Shown piece by piece: positions 10,030 to 20,795 of a stretch of DNA of 64,000 bases (position 1 is its first letter; every line of letters starts with the position of its first letter). The stretch is from assembly GCF_027887165.1 (NCBI RefSeq), contig NC_077229.1, positions 206,276,753 to 206,340,752 on the forward strand, written 5' to 3'. The position numbers and the translations under genes were made by a program. The stretch is from Monodelphis domestica (Eukaryota; Chordata; Mammalia; Didelphimorphia; Didelphidae). Under the pieces are notes generated by a model. That model searched no databases, had not been told where the DNA came from, and saw nothing but the letters and a program-made list of their open reading frames with translations.

Positions 10030-13000
10030 GTGAGGGGAGGTAGGAGGGAGTGCGAGTCTCCTGCGACCCTGCTGGGAGTGGAGAAAAGCGGAGCTAGTGA
10101 GGAGGGGAAGAGAGGGGAGGGGAGGAGATGGCGGGGTGGGGGGGAGACACTTCCTACTAGTGCGCGCCTCAGCCCTGCTGCAACCGCCTAAGCTCCGATC
10201 TCATAGCCAGACAAGGTAAAAAAGAAATCTCACCTCCCAGCAAACCTTGTTACCACCATAGACGCATTTTTTAACCGGGGGTAAGAGGGGGACTAGGTTC
10301 GAGGAGGAAAGAAAAAGGGGGGGGGCGTGAGGAAGACCAGGCCTCAGCTTTCCCTCACCAGGGCTTTGTGGATTTCTCTTTTTCCGCTTCTTTCTCTCCC
10401 CCCCACCCCCAATTTATTTAAAGTCCCTGTTTACTTTGGTCTTCTCCTTCTGGATTGTAGATAAGCGCATGCTGTAGTTCTGATTGGAAAGACGGGATTG
10501 TAGTTGTGTTGGTTAGGGGATTGCATTTTGGAGGTGCTTGCTAATGAGTTATTGGCTGTGGGAGAGGGAATAGGGGAGTGCTTGTGGTGGGGAGGCTGGG
10601 ATGAGGCCACTGCCCTCCTCCTCTTCCTCCTCTTCCTGGTTCCTTCGCTTTCTCTTTTTCCTCCTCCTTTCCCTCTGCATCCACTCTCGGATCTGTCCTG
10701 GGTTTGCAGTTCCATCCCTCTTCGTCCTGGCATGTGAAGCGCTTTGTTCAGTGCAGCGTTGCAGAGGGGTTTTCCCAGGCTCCGCCCTCCACATTCATTC
10801 ATGTTTTTCCCTTTGCAACTGTCTTTACGCTTTTGATCTTGTCATGTTTTTTCTGTATGTAGTAATTTTTATCCATAAAGGAATGATTGTACTAAGCCAC
10901 TGTAAGGCTTTAAAATGCCTATCTATTCCAATAAGGATTTTAACATGGAATGGACAGCGAGGAAGTGTGGGTAGGCAGTGGAGGGGTAGAAGGAAGAGCT
11001 ATTAACAGACTAGAAATTTACATATTTAAAATTTTATAGCTCAAATCATATTGAATTATGTAATTGTATTGGATTAAAATTGAAGTTCACACTCAGATAA
11101 TGTGACTATTTTGACGCTGTTTAAAAAGAAATGTTTAAGTATCTGATGCTTATTTAGTACTAATTATACTTAATTCTATATGTATTGGAAAAATGAGCGA
11201 ATAACGTTCCCTTGTTGTGGCTTAGAAACTACTACAGTATTTGAGTCTGATGTTATTTGATGCCTGGCAAATCACATAGCATACATCATGCCATGTACTT
11301 TATCATCATCTATTATTATGCTTTAGATTCTTCCAAATATTCTTTTGCAAAGAGATTTATAAATATTTTAGTATGGCCATTAATGACAGATCCAAAGGAA
11401 GGGAAAAGACATTTAATAACAATAGATAACTTTTACTTTCTTTCTCTTTGAGCTCCTTCCTAGCACCAATCCACATATTTCCAAAAGCTTGTATTACTAT
11501 ATGGAGGTATGTCTCTCCACAAATGCCAAATGATTTTCACTATTACAATTGTTTCTTAGTTACATGGTACTTGACTTTCCAGTAATGAATTCCTAGTAAC
11601 TAGCTTCCCATGTTTCTGACTTCTGGGCCTTAGCATTGTGATCTTGTTGTCCTATTAGAAACAGAAAATAATAGTACTTGGTGTTTGTTTACCAAATGTC
11701 TTTCAAGGAGCTTAATGAAAAAACAAAAATCTGCTTTTTAACTGTCATGTTTATTAATAGCTCTTGAGAGTGATTGGGAAAGTGATAAATTTTGGTAATT
11801 CATTTGGGAAGGGAGAGTTGACAATTTTTTTTTTGTATCTCATTTTCAATTTGGCATGAAGGCGACCCCAGGTTCTCCATGACTACCCTATGGAGTTCCT
11901 GGTAGTTCCCATCTATATGGAAAGTCTTATACAGGACAGTGATAGAATGACCCTGTCTCTGAGGAGCACCTTAACTAAGTGCAGAAAACCTCATCAATTA
12001 ATGGTTGGCCATCAGGTTATTAATATCCTATAATAAATATATATACATATATTTATGAAATCCCCTGCCAAGGCATTGATGCAAAGAGTACACATTTTCA
12101 AGAAATCAGATCTTTTAAATATTCTTGAAATTATAAATTATAGTATATAGTAAACACATTTTACTGTTCTATTCAATAGTTTATATTTCTGATAATGTGT
12201 ACTTTAAGCATCCAGTATTTCAATGTTAAGGACAGGTACCTCCCACTAACTGTTGCATTTCCTGGTAGACTATGATGGTGAGTTGTGTTTGGAAGACTTT
12301 TGATGAACATATATTAGCTAATTTCAGTCTTCTGTGGAAAAGCCCAAAGCCTTAATACATTGCACAAAGATAGGACCTATTAGAAGAGCTTGTACTCTCA
12401 TTGATGTTCTTAGAGGAATTTTTCTAGTTGCTTTTATGCAAAAAATGAAGCCTTGGAGAACTTTATTAAAGGATGATGTTTTATAATTAGTAAAGCCATT
12501 TGAAAACTTAGGATGGGCTGTTTTCTAGTTGATAAGGGAATCTCAGAACATGTAAAATAGCTTCACTTAAGAAAGTTAAGTTCCCATTTCTGACACATTT
12601 TGCTAGCTGGGTGATCATGGATAAATCACTTAACCTCTCTGAACCTCTGACCTTCTAGTCAGGAAGATCTAGGTGCAAGCCCTATCACTGATATAGGGCC
12701 ACATGACCCTTCATAGTCATTTAATGCCTCAGGAACTTAGACAACCCCCTAAAGAATAAGTTGCACAACAAATGTCAATCTGTACTGTATTGGTAGAGGG
12801 AAGTCACTGGTCCTTACACTGGTCCTTTACCAGCCCCAGCAAGCCACCTCCTGAGGAAGAAATGAAACAATGACCACAAAGGACTTTGTAAACTTCAAAT
12901 CTCTAGTTAAACATATCTGGGCTTACTGCTGTCCTCCCTACTACAGGTCAAGCTTGAATGGCAAAATGAGCCACAGAGAAAGAACCTGCCCTTAGTGTTT

Positions 13001-13093
13001 GTTCTTGAATATTGACTCCTATTTTGACTTGACACTGGAGTCTCAATATTTGTGCCAATTTATCACTGAATAGTTTTGTTTTCATTTCTACAG
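10030..13093 (+). other. HIVEP1: HIVEP1 intron 1 (predicted)
   Basis: This spans the predicted exon 1 donor (GTGAGG at 10030) to the exon 2 acceptor (tttcatttctacag, ending 13093). The first ~200 bp are still CpG-rich. About 10230-12580 shows no repeat or gene I recognise apart from short T/A tracts. SINE remnants lie at 12590-12860. Confidence 0.5.
12590..12860 (+). repeat. Two adjoining SINE remnants, sense
   Basis: First a MIR-type piece ('tagctgggtgatcatggata', 'acttaacctctctgaacctc'). Then a marsupial tRNA-derived SINE with 'aggaagatctaggtgcaagc', a central 'gccacatgacccttcatag' and an 'aagttgcacaacaaatgtca' tail. The same SINE type recurs at 30255. Confidence 0.5.
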
Positions 13094-13133
13094 TACATGG
13101 ATTAATGGATTAGTTGACACATTTCGTGGGTTT

Positions 13134-13196
13134 ATGGAGCTACCCTCCCTTGACCTGGTTATACCACCATTTCTAAGAGGAAAAAGTTTTTTGTGA
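13134..13196 (+). promoter_or_regulatory. Upstream ORF of 20 codons in HIVEP1 leader
   Basis: ATG at 13134 opens a frame read as MELPSLDLVIPPFLRGKSFL, stopping with TGA at 13194-13196, ten bases before the main start. Two minimal upstream ORFs precede it: ATG-GAT-TAA at 13097-13105 and the overlapping ATG-GAT-TAG at 13105-13113. Three upstream AUGs within 110 nt, all terminated before the main AUG, suggest that translation of this mRNA depends on leaky scanning or reinitiation. Confidence 0.6.
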
Positions 13197-13206
13197 CTAA
13201 GAGAAG

Positions 13207-13246
13207 ATGCCTCGGACTAAACAGATTCATCCCAGAAATCTGAGAG
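13207..13246 (+). CDS. HIVEP1: HIVEP1 (ZNF40) N-terminus, partial
   Basis: The frame from ATG 13207 reads MPRTKQIHPRNLR followed by a first codon base G, then the donor GTAAGAG (phase 1 intron). I recognise this as the conserved N-terminus of HIVEP1, which in human continues with Asp (a GAY codon), agreeing with the split G. HIVEP1 is a very large nuclear protein of about 2,700 residues with paired C2H2 zinc fingers (ZAS domains) that binds kappaB/PRDII-type enhancer sites. HIVEP2 starts differently. Only the first 13 residues lie here; no zinc finger is present. The start has A at -3 and C at +4, a reasonable context. Confidence 0.85.
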
Positions 13247-14130
13247 GTAAGAGCCTAAATATTTTTTCCTTCTAAAAAAAATACTGTGATTGGAGTATGA
13301 AACTTGCAGTGAGATATCTTGAGTACCAAGAGTCAGCAAGATTTGTGGAATTTGTAGCATTGAGGAGACAATGGTTTTGAATAGCAAAATGACTATGCTG
13401 CCTTTGATACAAATGTTAAAGGTCAAATTTAAGTATCTTTCAGTAGTCACTGAAATGATCTATCTCATTGACAAAAAAGAGCTTTAGTGAAAATTTTTTT
13501 GAATTAGGGATTTTTAAAATTTTTGTTGTTTCTTAGAAAATGCTTAATAATTTACTTGCTTTGATATTTGTCTCTATTACTAGTTTACAAGTTGGAAGTA
13601 TCAGATTTATAGGAAAAGAATGACTAGTACCAGTTTTTGAGAGTTAAATTTGACATTTATTGGATCTGTTACTTGCAGAACTTGAAAGTAGTAAATTTGA
13701 CCTGTTTTCCATACGGAAAAAGATCATCAGCTACTAATAGATGGTATATAATTCACATAAAAAATGGAAATGAATGTGGTTTTTTTCCTCTTATAGAAGT
13801 TTAATTTTAATGACATTAAAGTAAGTTTTCTACCTTGTGATTTTAAATAATTTCTTTTAAAATATTTTTTACTCTTATACTTTCTTCCCCTTTGTCAATT
13901 AAGTTAACACTTCATTTAATTAAATAATTATATGTTGAAGTAAAAAAGGAAACAATTCTAAACAGATTCCAAAAATTATCTTAAAGAATACCAGTACAGA
14001 TTTATTGACTATTTGCAGAAGTATAAAATGATTTAAAAATAGAGCATATTTTACTGAAAAGCCCTTTTGGAAAAAAAAATATGTGTAGCTATTCTAAGAC
14101 CATTGGATCATAGATTTAGAGTTAAGGATC

Positions 14131-14178
14131 ATTTTGTGAAGTACAAACCTGTCACTGACATTTTGTGAAGTACAAACC
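14131..14178. repeat. 29-bp tandem duplication
   Basis: attttgtgaagtacaaacc occurs at 14131-14149 and again at 14160-14178, a period of 29 bp. The preceding text (catagatttagagttaagga) looks like a MIR3-type remnant. It is probably a small replication-slippage duplication. Confidence 0.75.
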
Positions 14179-14199
14179 CCCTGATGATATTTTTATCCA

Positions 14200-15409
14200 T
14201 TTCAGTAAATTATTTAATAAAAAGTCAGGGTCACTTCATCTTTCCTTTATCCCCAAGATATATACTGGGTAAGTGGATATTAGAACTGTTTCATTAGCCC
14301 AAGCCAAAGTGATATACCAACACATGAAAGAAGTTTTATTTTTTAAAGTTTAAAACTTGAATATTTGAAGATGAGGCTTAACAGATTTATGATATTCATT
14401 TCTATGGGACTTAGAGAATATTATACATGATGCTTTGTTCTTTGCTATATTTAAAAAATTTGAAATTGGTTAAATTTTTCATAAAATGTTTTACTTAAAA
14501 ATCTTTATGATACCCAGGTGCTAGTTATTTAAGACTAACCTGGAAGGTACAAGTCATAAATTTTGTCTTGTTTTTGTTTTATTTAAAATATGCTTTGTAA
14601 TTTATTGTGTAAAAAGAAAAAAAACTTTTTTGCTATGGTGAAGTTGTCAGCGATTTTGAAGCTAAAGAACATAAATTCATCTATCATTCTGCTATACCCT
14701 GTTCCTTGACTTGAATAGTTAACTATATCCACTGTTTGAACACAGGAGAGCAATTTACAGTAAATTAATGAACTGAATAATATTGATGACCCTAAGGGAG
14801 TTAATGACCTGCCAAAAGCTGAAGTTTCTATTCACCAATAGGGTCTGATTCAATAACTCCATTTCTTTCTTGGTAAATACATAATAAAAATGTCAGCAAT
14901 GCTAATGAAAGAAGTAACATTTTATATTAATTAAATTGAAAAAAACTCTACTGTGTGTCCAATTTCTATAGAATACTAGACCTGAGATACAAAGAGAAAA
15001 TGAAAATGGTCTCTGTCTTCCCAGATCTTATATTTTTAGAGGGGATATACAATATGTATATAGATACATAATAATTTTATTAGTGTCCTCCAGTTCCTAG
15101 AAAAAAGAAGGGAAGCAGATTATAAATATTTTGTGACATGTTGATATAATCTTTCATGATAACTTTGTGTACAAGATGGAGAGATGTGATTCAGATGCTA
15201 ATCCCCTCTCCCCAAATAACTTAAGGGGAAATGGAGATATCTCAGTTTACAAATTTAGTTGTAAATGAAGAAAAAGCCACATATGACCAACTATTACAAC
15301 AAAAAGCTAGCTATATTTGGTTTTCAAAGTATACTACTTTTGTAAACTTTCAGATGGAGTCTCAGTTAATTCAAAGACTCAGCACCAATGAATGATAATA
15401 AATAGATGA
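14200..15409. other. AT-rich intron; possible L2 remnant
   Basis: Mostly plain AT-rich DNA. About 14960-15090 ('ctgagatacaaagagaaaat', 'gtctctgtcttcccagatct', 'gaggggatatacaatatgta') may be a degraded antisense L2 3' end. No gene was seen. Confidence 0.35.
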
Positions 15410-15625
15410 ATGTCATCTGCAGGAACCTCTTGAGTGGTGTGCCAAAGGGCTCTGTTCTTAATGCTGTTCTGTTCAATGATTTCTATAATTATCTTGAGAT
15501 TCATCTCAAGACAGCTGATAGATTAGATAATAGAAATGGATTCATAAAGGTTAGAGTGGGATGAAACAGTGGTTTGAGACTAATAAGATGAAACATATCT
15601 ATGGGAAATTTTTAATAGTTAAGAA
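15410..15625 (+). repeat. CR1/L3-clade LINE reverse-transcriptase remnant
   Basis: One frame through 15430-15500 reads GVPKGSVLNAVLFNDFYNYL, a decayed form of the reverse-transcriptase motif GVPQGS(V/I)LGPLLFxxFINDL of CR1/L3-type LINEs. Downstream 'agactaataagatgaaacat' fits the same family ('SNKMK'). It is short, old and on the sense strand. Confidence 0.55.
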
Positions 15626-16874
15626 TAAGAGCTAAAGCTGATACTGAGCATATTCCTTCATAGGCATGAGTAACAATGATTATAGCTATTAAATGGTGTT
15701 TTAGTAACTGAGGGATTTCCAGTTTCTGAGCTATTATTCTGCCTCAATATTGATAAATGGAAGGAACTACTCTTATTCTTTTGATTTAGTGAAGTCTTCT
15801 GGCAATTTTAACAATCAAACAGTAATGAACTGTATAGACCAAAAAATTATTTGGAAACAAAAACCACCCCAAATCTAACCACTAATTTGGGGCATGATTT
15901 TGCATCACTTATTCTTTAATGTAGTAGATGGTTTGAACCAAGAGTTGGAATTCATACTTGAGTTCTATTACTGAATTGACAAGAAATCATTCATCTTCAT
16001 CCTTCTGTGCCTCATTTTTCAAAATCCAGAGAATACTGAAGTATGTTAGACTACCAGAAAGGGCATTTGTGAAGTTTAGTAAGAATGTTAGTAAGCCACT
16101 TGGAATACAGAGGAAAGTTACTATAAAATTTTTGGTTCTCAATACAAGAAGAGAATCAGATTAAATTTACAGAATTTTAAAAATAAAATTAAATTAAAAT
16201 TACAGAAAATTACAGAAAGCAAAAATGTTCAGAAAATCATTAAGGAGTCCCAAAAAAAGACAAGCTACTCAAAATACAGAATTAGGTCAGGATCTTTTGT
16301 TGGGATATTAAAAGAACATTTCCTTAATGAAGTGTAGGTACAGTAAAGTTGGAGGTGGTGGTAGTAGGTATTTCTACCTATCAGGGGTAATGATATAATG
16401 ATTTAGCAGCTGGGAGAGTGAGCAAATGTCCCACCAGTATGGTTAAAGGTTACTGCAGTATTTTGAATATGAATTGCATCAATTTTTTAAAAGGCTATCA
16501 TCTTAGCTCTGTTTAAGGTCTTATATTGGAATGGAGTTTATGATTACCTCAAGAAACAATTGATAAGCATTAATACTTTATAAAAATACTATACTTTGAC
16601 ATTTAAGTTTAGCTAGTTTTTTTGTTTTATTAGGTAGTCATATATGACTTTTTATTTGCAACTAAATTTCTGCATTGCAATATCTCCATTGCCCCTTATG
16701 TTATTTTTTTGGGAGAGTTAAGACTTGAGAAGTTAGTTGTTTAGAAACCTGGAAAATTTTCTAGTAAACGTTTGGTTTAAACACAGTTATCACCAAATAA
16801 TCTCCAAATGGATATATGGACTACATATAAAGGTTGTATAATAAACAGATTCATATAAAGGGGTTAGAAATGTC
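15626..16874. other. No feature seen
   Basis: AT-rich intron with A-rich low-complexity text around 16170-16220. The 68-codon frame at 15958-16164 has no recognisable content. Confidence 0.45.
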
Positions 16875-17365
16875 TTTCAGTTAGGCAAATGTTTATCAAG
16901 TGCTAACTATGACTAGGCACTGGGGATTCAAAAAAAGGGAAGAATCAATCCTTGCTCTCAAGGATCTCACAGTCTAAAAGGGAAGACAACGTGGGAGTAT
17001 CTGTGTACAAATGGCATATATATTGGACAAATTGGAGATATTCAACAGACAGAAGGGTGATTAGGAGAGGTTTCTCATATAGGGTAGGTCCCTGGGATTT
17101 AAAGGAAGCCAGGAGGTGAAGATGAGAAGGGAGAGAATTTCAAGACAGAGGACAACCAGTAAAAATGCAGGGAATCTGGATAAGGGAGTGTGTGTTGTTT
17201 AAGTAACAGAAAGGAGGTCAGTATCACTGGATTAAAGAGTGTGTGTGTGGGGAGGAAGGAGAGTTAGGTATAAGAAGAATGGAAATGTTGGGAGGGGTCA
17301 AGGTTGTAAAGAGCTTTAAATTTCAAAAAAGGATTTTATATTTAGTCCCAAAGACAATTCTCAAT
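16875..17365 (-). repeat. L2 LINE, 3' part, antisense
   Basis: It starts with 'gtttatcaagtgctaactat', 'actaggcactggggattcaa' and 'ttgctctcaaggatctcaca', then runs through 'aaaggaagccaggaggtgaa' and 'ggtcagtatcactggattaa'. This is the antisense order of the L2 3'UTR and ORF2 end. Confidence 0.75.
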
Positions 17366-18410
17366 TTTGGTTAAAAGAATTCTTCAACAACACAAGGGAA
17401 AAGATGATCATCAAAAATAAAATCAACAATTTTGATTAATAAAATCAAAAACCTCTTTCACAAGCAAACTGTAGATAGAATTAGAAGAGAAATAATTATC
17501 TGGGGGGAAAATCTTTGCAGAAATTTCTTTGATGATGATCTGATAGCCAAGTTATACAGTCTGTTATTCTAAATCAGTTAGTAGCTTACAGCTACATTAA
17601 GACCTTTGGGATAGCCTATATAAGGACTTGTTACAAATAGGTAAGAACAAGACTCAGATAAATGATCAAAAGATTTGAATAAGTAGCTTTTAAAAGGAGA
17701 AATGCAAGCTATCAACAGCAGTATGAAAAACACTTTAAATTATTAATAATAAGGTAAATGAAAATAAAAATAATTCCAAGGTTCTACTTCATACACATTA
17801 GAATGGCAAAAATTAAAAAAGAAAAAGAAAAATGGTGATTGTTGGAGGAGTTGTTAGAACAATAAGCACATTAATGTCTTGGCAGTGGAGGTAGTCCAGG
17901 CATTCTAGAAAGTAATTTGGAACTATACATCAAAAGTCACCAATCCATTTGACCTAGCAACACCACTACCGCGCGCGCGCGTGTGTGTGTGTGTGTGTGT
18001 GTACACACCCAAAAGAGAGCTCAAATAAATAGCTTTTTATCTGCATTTTATACATATGCATTGTCATATGTAAAAATTTATAATAGTACTTTCTGTTATA
18101 ACAAAAAATTGGGAACAAAGAGGATTCTCATCAGTTGGAGAATTATGAAATATGAATATAATTGAATATTATTATACTATATGAAATGAGAATAAGATAT
18201 AGAGATATAGAGAAATCTGTAAAAAACTTGTTCAGGATGAGAATGTATCTTGTATTTGATACAAACTGGAGTAAACAGAACCTAAAAAATAACTTATGTA
18301 ATGACTATAACAATGTAAAGGAAAACAATTTTTAAAGACTTAAAAACTCCAGTAAATACAATAACCATAACCTCTTGGTAGGTAGTGATCATGTTTTTTC
18401 ACTTCACTGA
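17366..18410 (+). repeat. Old L1 3' fragment, sense
   Basis: 'atctttgcagaaatttcttt', 'cataacctcttggtaggtag', 'attgggaacaaagaggattc' and 'catcagttggagaattatga' match, in sense, the L1 ORF2 C-terminal/3' region seen antisense at 44-45 kb. It is interrupted by the alternating CG/TG tract at 17970. It is broken and untranslatable. Confidence 0.65.
17970..18008. repeat. (CG)n(TG)n alternating tract
   Basis: 39 bp of strictly alternating purine-pyrimidine sequence: CG repeats, then GT repeats, then gtacacac. It is a textbook Z-DNA-prone sequence, inside an L1 remnant. Confidence 0.9.
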
Positions 18411-18664
18411 AACATTTACAAAAATACAGAAAAGAAGGAAGTTCAGAAGGGACACATAAGAAGGATGATTTTGCTACTATCATGTTAAATTTAATATATA
18501 CCTAAAACTAACCTGCATATAACATAGGTAATAGTTTTCTGTTCTCTGCATGTTGAAATATTTCTATTTAAGTTAATTATTATGTTAGCTTACATGTATC
18601 AGAAGAAAGACTAGAATCTCCAGATTCTGGATTCTAAGATTAAGCCTCTATAGCCATTACATTG

Positions 18665-18875
18665 TGACACCATAAATTTGGAGCCAAACATATGTTACAC
18701 ATTGTCTAGTACAATGCTTCTTTTTTAATGGACAAAGCATCCAAAACCTAGAGAGTTTAATTTACTTTCCTAGTGGTCATGACAAATATGTAAGGAACAG
18801 ATCTGGGTTTGGAATACAGGTCCTTTGACTCTAAATCCAGTTGGTGTTTGACCAACTGTATATCACAGTAATGAA
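18665..18875. repeat. MIR-type SINE remnant
   Basis: 'aaaacctagagagtttaatt', 'aacagatctgggtttggaat' and 'tcctttgactctaaatccag' follow the antisense MIR order (gap of lost central core). Weakly conserved. Confidence 0.45.
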
Positions 18876-18934
18876 CATCATACACTTCCTTAATTTTTTT
18901 CTTATTAATCCTTTTTAGTTTTCAATAGACTACC

Positions 18935-19350
18935 CTTCAGTAAACTTTCATTGGCTAAACTGGGTTGAAGGTAACTGACATCAGCAGGCCTCATACTGGT
19001 CAGTGAGTTAGGGGGTTTTATTACTCCAAGCATGTGAAGACTGCCTCGGGAGAAATGAGTGGATAAGAATAATTTGTTCCAATGCACATGAAGGCAACTA
19101 AAGGGACACTGTGGAGCACTTAGAGCTTGGTCAGATATAAAACAAAAAAACCAAAAACCAAAAACCAACAAACATTAACATACTCTATCATTGGCCATTG
19201 GCAGCCCTATTTTTGTCTTGCCATTGAAAGGGAGGTGACAACTTTGTGAAAAACTGCCTCACTTAAATCCAATTTATGAGCAAGTCAAGATGTCACTTCG
19301 GGATGTCATTGGCCCTTTTCCCAAATGAAGGGCAAATAGTAACATCGAAT
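18935..19350 (+). repeat. Unassigned interspersed repeat, copy A (CpG-poor)
   Basis: Part of this segment is homologous to the reverse complement of the CpG-rich block at 26516-27085. Both contain catgtgaagactgc, then about 62-64 bp later ggc(a/g)ac, then actgtggag..cttag at equal spacing. An upstream stretch (ggctaaactgggttgaaggta here) also aligns with ggccaaaccttgtgagggta on the minus strand there. The right part ('aaaaactgcctcacttaaat', 'cggatgtcattggccctttt'-like, 'aatgaagggcaaatagtaac') resembles a LINE/SINE 3' tail. Nearly all CpGs of the other copy are lost, so this copy is older. The 88-codon minus-strand frame here is not a gene. Confidence 0.6.
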
Positions 19351-19379
19351 GTCTATTGTATTCATGGAATTATATAGTA

Positions 19380-19665
19380 GGGATTGGGAGCTCAGAGTTT
19401 AAAATAGAAATCCCTGCTTTCAAAGAATTATGATCTAATGTTGCAGAGAGAGGTAGGATAAAACATATATAGATATATATGATACAAGGCAAAATTTGAT
19501 AGGGACAGAGGAAAAGTCATGTAAAATTACTCTTATGAAATTAATGGAAGGAAAGATCACTGGGGGGGGGGGTAATGGGAAGAATAAAGAGGGCTTCCTG
19601 GAAAAATTCCTATGTGTTGGACCTGGAAAAGTTTTCAACAGACAAGGTTGTAGTTGTAGAGGAGA
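19380..19665 (-). repeat. L2 LINE 3' end, antisense
   Basis: 'aatccctgctttcaaagaat', 'atgatctaatgttgcagaga', 'gagggcttcctggaaaaatt' and 'ctatgtgttggacctggaaa' give the antisense L2 3' order. A G homopolymer (19561-19571) lies inside. Confidence 0.65.
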
Positions 19666-19850
19666 GGAGTGTAGTACCTTTTGAAACTGAGAGAAATGGT
19701 CTGTGCTATTGCAAGCAAATGGGAGAGGGCAGGATGAGATCAGAGAACAGCTGATATTTATTTACCCTTGGCTTCTGATTACTCTTCTCCACTTGCTATT
19801 GGGCCCTTTCTCTTCAGTTACTTTTATTTCTGTAAACTGTGAGGAGCAAT

Positions 19851-19853
19851 CTC

Positions 19854-19888
<35 letters not shown>
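19851..19888. repeat. (CTGT)n microsatellite
   Basis: About nine CTGT units are followed by a CT-rich stretch to about 19950. The 102-codon frame across it (LCLSVCLSVCLS...) is a simple-repeat artefact. Confidence 0.9.
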
Positions 19889-19891
<3 letters not shown>

Positions 19892-19954
19892 ACTCATTCT
19901 CTCATTTTCTTATCCTCTCTCATTCCTTTTCTCCCTCCCTTCTCTCCCCCCTTT

Positions 19955-20022
19955 CCCCCATTATCTCTTCATTGCCTAGCACATAGTAGGAGCTTAATTA
20001 ATGTTTGTTGAATTGGAAGCAT
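19955..20022 (+). repeat. L2 LINE 3' terminus, sense
   Basis: 'tgcctagcacatagtaggag' followed by 'cttaattaatgtttgttgaa' is a near-consensus sense L2 3' end. Confidence 0.8.
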
Positions 20023-20400
20023 AGTTAGCTGGGACTCAAGAAAAAGAAGGAAGTAGCATGAAATAATTCTTAAAAGATAGGTTGGAACCAGATTTTTAAG
20101 AGTCTTAAACACTGACTTTGTATTTAATCCTAAAAGCAATAGAGAGACACCAAAGATTTCTTTGAGCTTGGAGTGTGACAAAGGTATGCTGTACATTAAT
20201 AAGGTGATTTTTTTGGAAGCTGTGTGAAGGATGGATTAGAGAGGTGAGATGCTGGAGAGAAGAATATGGGATAGGACATTGATGACAACAGTTTAGAAGT
20301 AATGAGAGTTTGAATGAGAGTAGTTGGTGTTTGATTTGAGAGGAAGGAACTGGTACAAGAAATATTGAAGACACAAAATCTATTGGATTCCCCACACTTA
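20023..20400 (-). repeat. L2 LINE ORF2 region, antisense
   Basis: The antisense L2 ORF2 end is visible on the minus strand as LSIAFRIKYKVSV-type text (canonical L2 'LPLAFRIKYKVSVL'). On the + strand it reads 'agattggttgg', 'gtatttaatcctaaaagcaa', 'cattgatgacaacagtttag'. It probably belongs with 19380-19665, split by the sense L2 and CT-rich segment. Confidence 0.6.
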
Positions 20401-20404
20401 ACCT

Positions 20405-20590
20405 GTTGTTAGTGCTCTTTATACTTGTACACATTATGTACATCCGTACATATTTATCCAGCGAAATGTAGTTCTGTAGGAGCAGGCTGTTTTTGTCTTT
20501 TTATCTTCACCCAATGCCTTGTACATAAGTTATTTTATAAGTGTGTGCTAAGGTTTTGGTAACTGATGGATTTTGGCATTAATTAAAAAG
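20405..20590 (+). repeat. L2 LINE 3' end, sense
   Basis: 'gttctgtaggagcaggctgt', 'tttttatcttcacccaatgc' and 'cttgtacataagttatttta' approximate the sense L2 3'UTR. Strongly diverged. Confidence 0.5.
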
Positions 20591-20599
20591 GAAAAGTGC

Positions 20600-20795
20600 T
20601 AAGATGTTGAGTCTGGGTGAATGAGAAGGAAATGACAATGACTAATACAGAAGTTGGGTTGGAAGAGAAAATGATGAGTTTAGTTTTTGGTCATATTAAG
20701 TTTGAAGTTCTACAAGGACATCCAGATAAAATAAAATAAAATCAGAAATTGGACAGTTGGATTATAGGAATAGAGCTTGGGGGACTTAAAAAAAC
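20600..20795 (-). repeat. L2 LINE, antisense fragment
   Basis: 'gatgagtttagtttttggtc', 'atattaagtttgaagttcta' and 'caaggacatccagataaaat' correspond to the antisense L2 text normally reading 'tttggacatgttgagtttga', 'gacatccag'. Confidence 0.6.

Larger units (their letters stand above)
8200..10200 (+). promoter_or_regulatory. HIVEP1: CpG island, HIVEP1 promoter
   Basis: About 2 kb of GC- and CpG-dense DNA stands alone in the window. It contains a CRE (8271), a TATA-like element (8784), a CCAAT box (8905), many GC boxes (roughly 8885-9020), YY1-like motifs (GCCGCCATC near 9834; gagatggcggg near 10125), a G4-prone tract and triplet repeats. It lies 3-5 kb upstream of exon 2 with the HIVEP1 start codon, so it is inferred to be that gene's promoter. 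Open frames of 110-125 codons on both strands here are composition artefacts of GC-rich DNA. Confidence 0.8.
13094..13246 (+). other. HIVEP1: HIVEP1 exon 2 (5'UTR plus start of coding sequence)
   Basis: The acceptor 'ttttcatttctacag' precedes 13094 and the donor AGAG|GTAAGAG follows 13246, giving a 153-bp exon. The first 113 bases are 5' leader with three upstream AUGs; the last 40 are coding. Both splice sites fit consensus well. The exon is an island of recognisable coding sequence, with no other HIVEP1 exon found downstream in the window, consistent with a very long second intron. Confidence 0.8.

Noticed and set aside
10431-11005. Frames of 77-134 codons just after exon 1
   Set aside because: They are composition-driven (C/T-rich strand gives Ser/Leu/Phe-rich text), mutually overlapping and without recognisable domains.
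19703-20011. 102-codon frame with LCLSVCLSV repeats
   Set aside because: It is translation of the (CTGT)n microsatellite and an L2 end.
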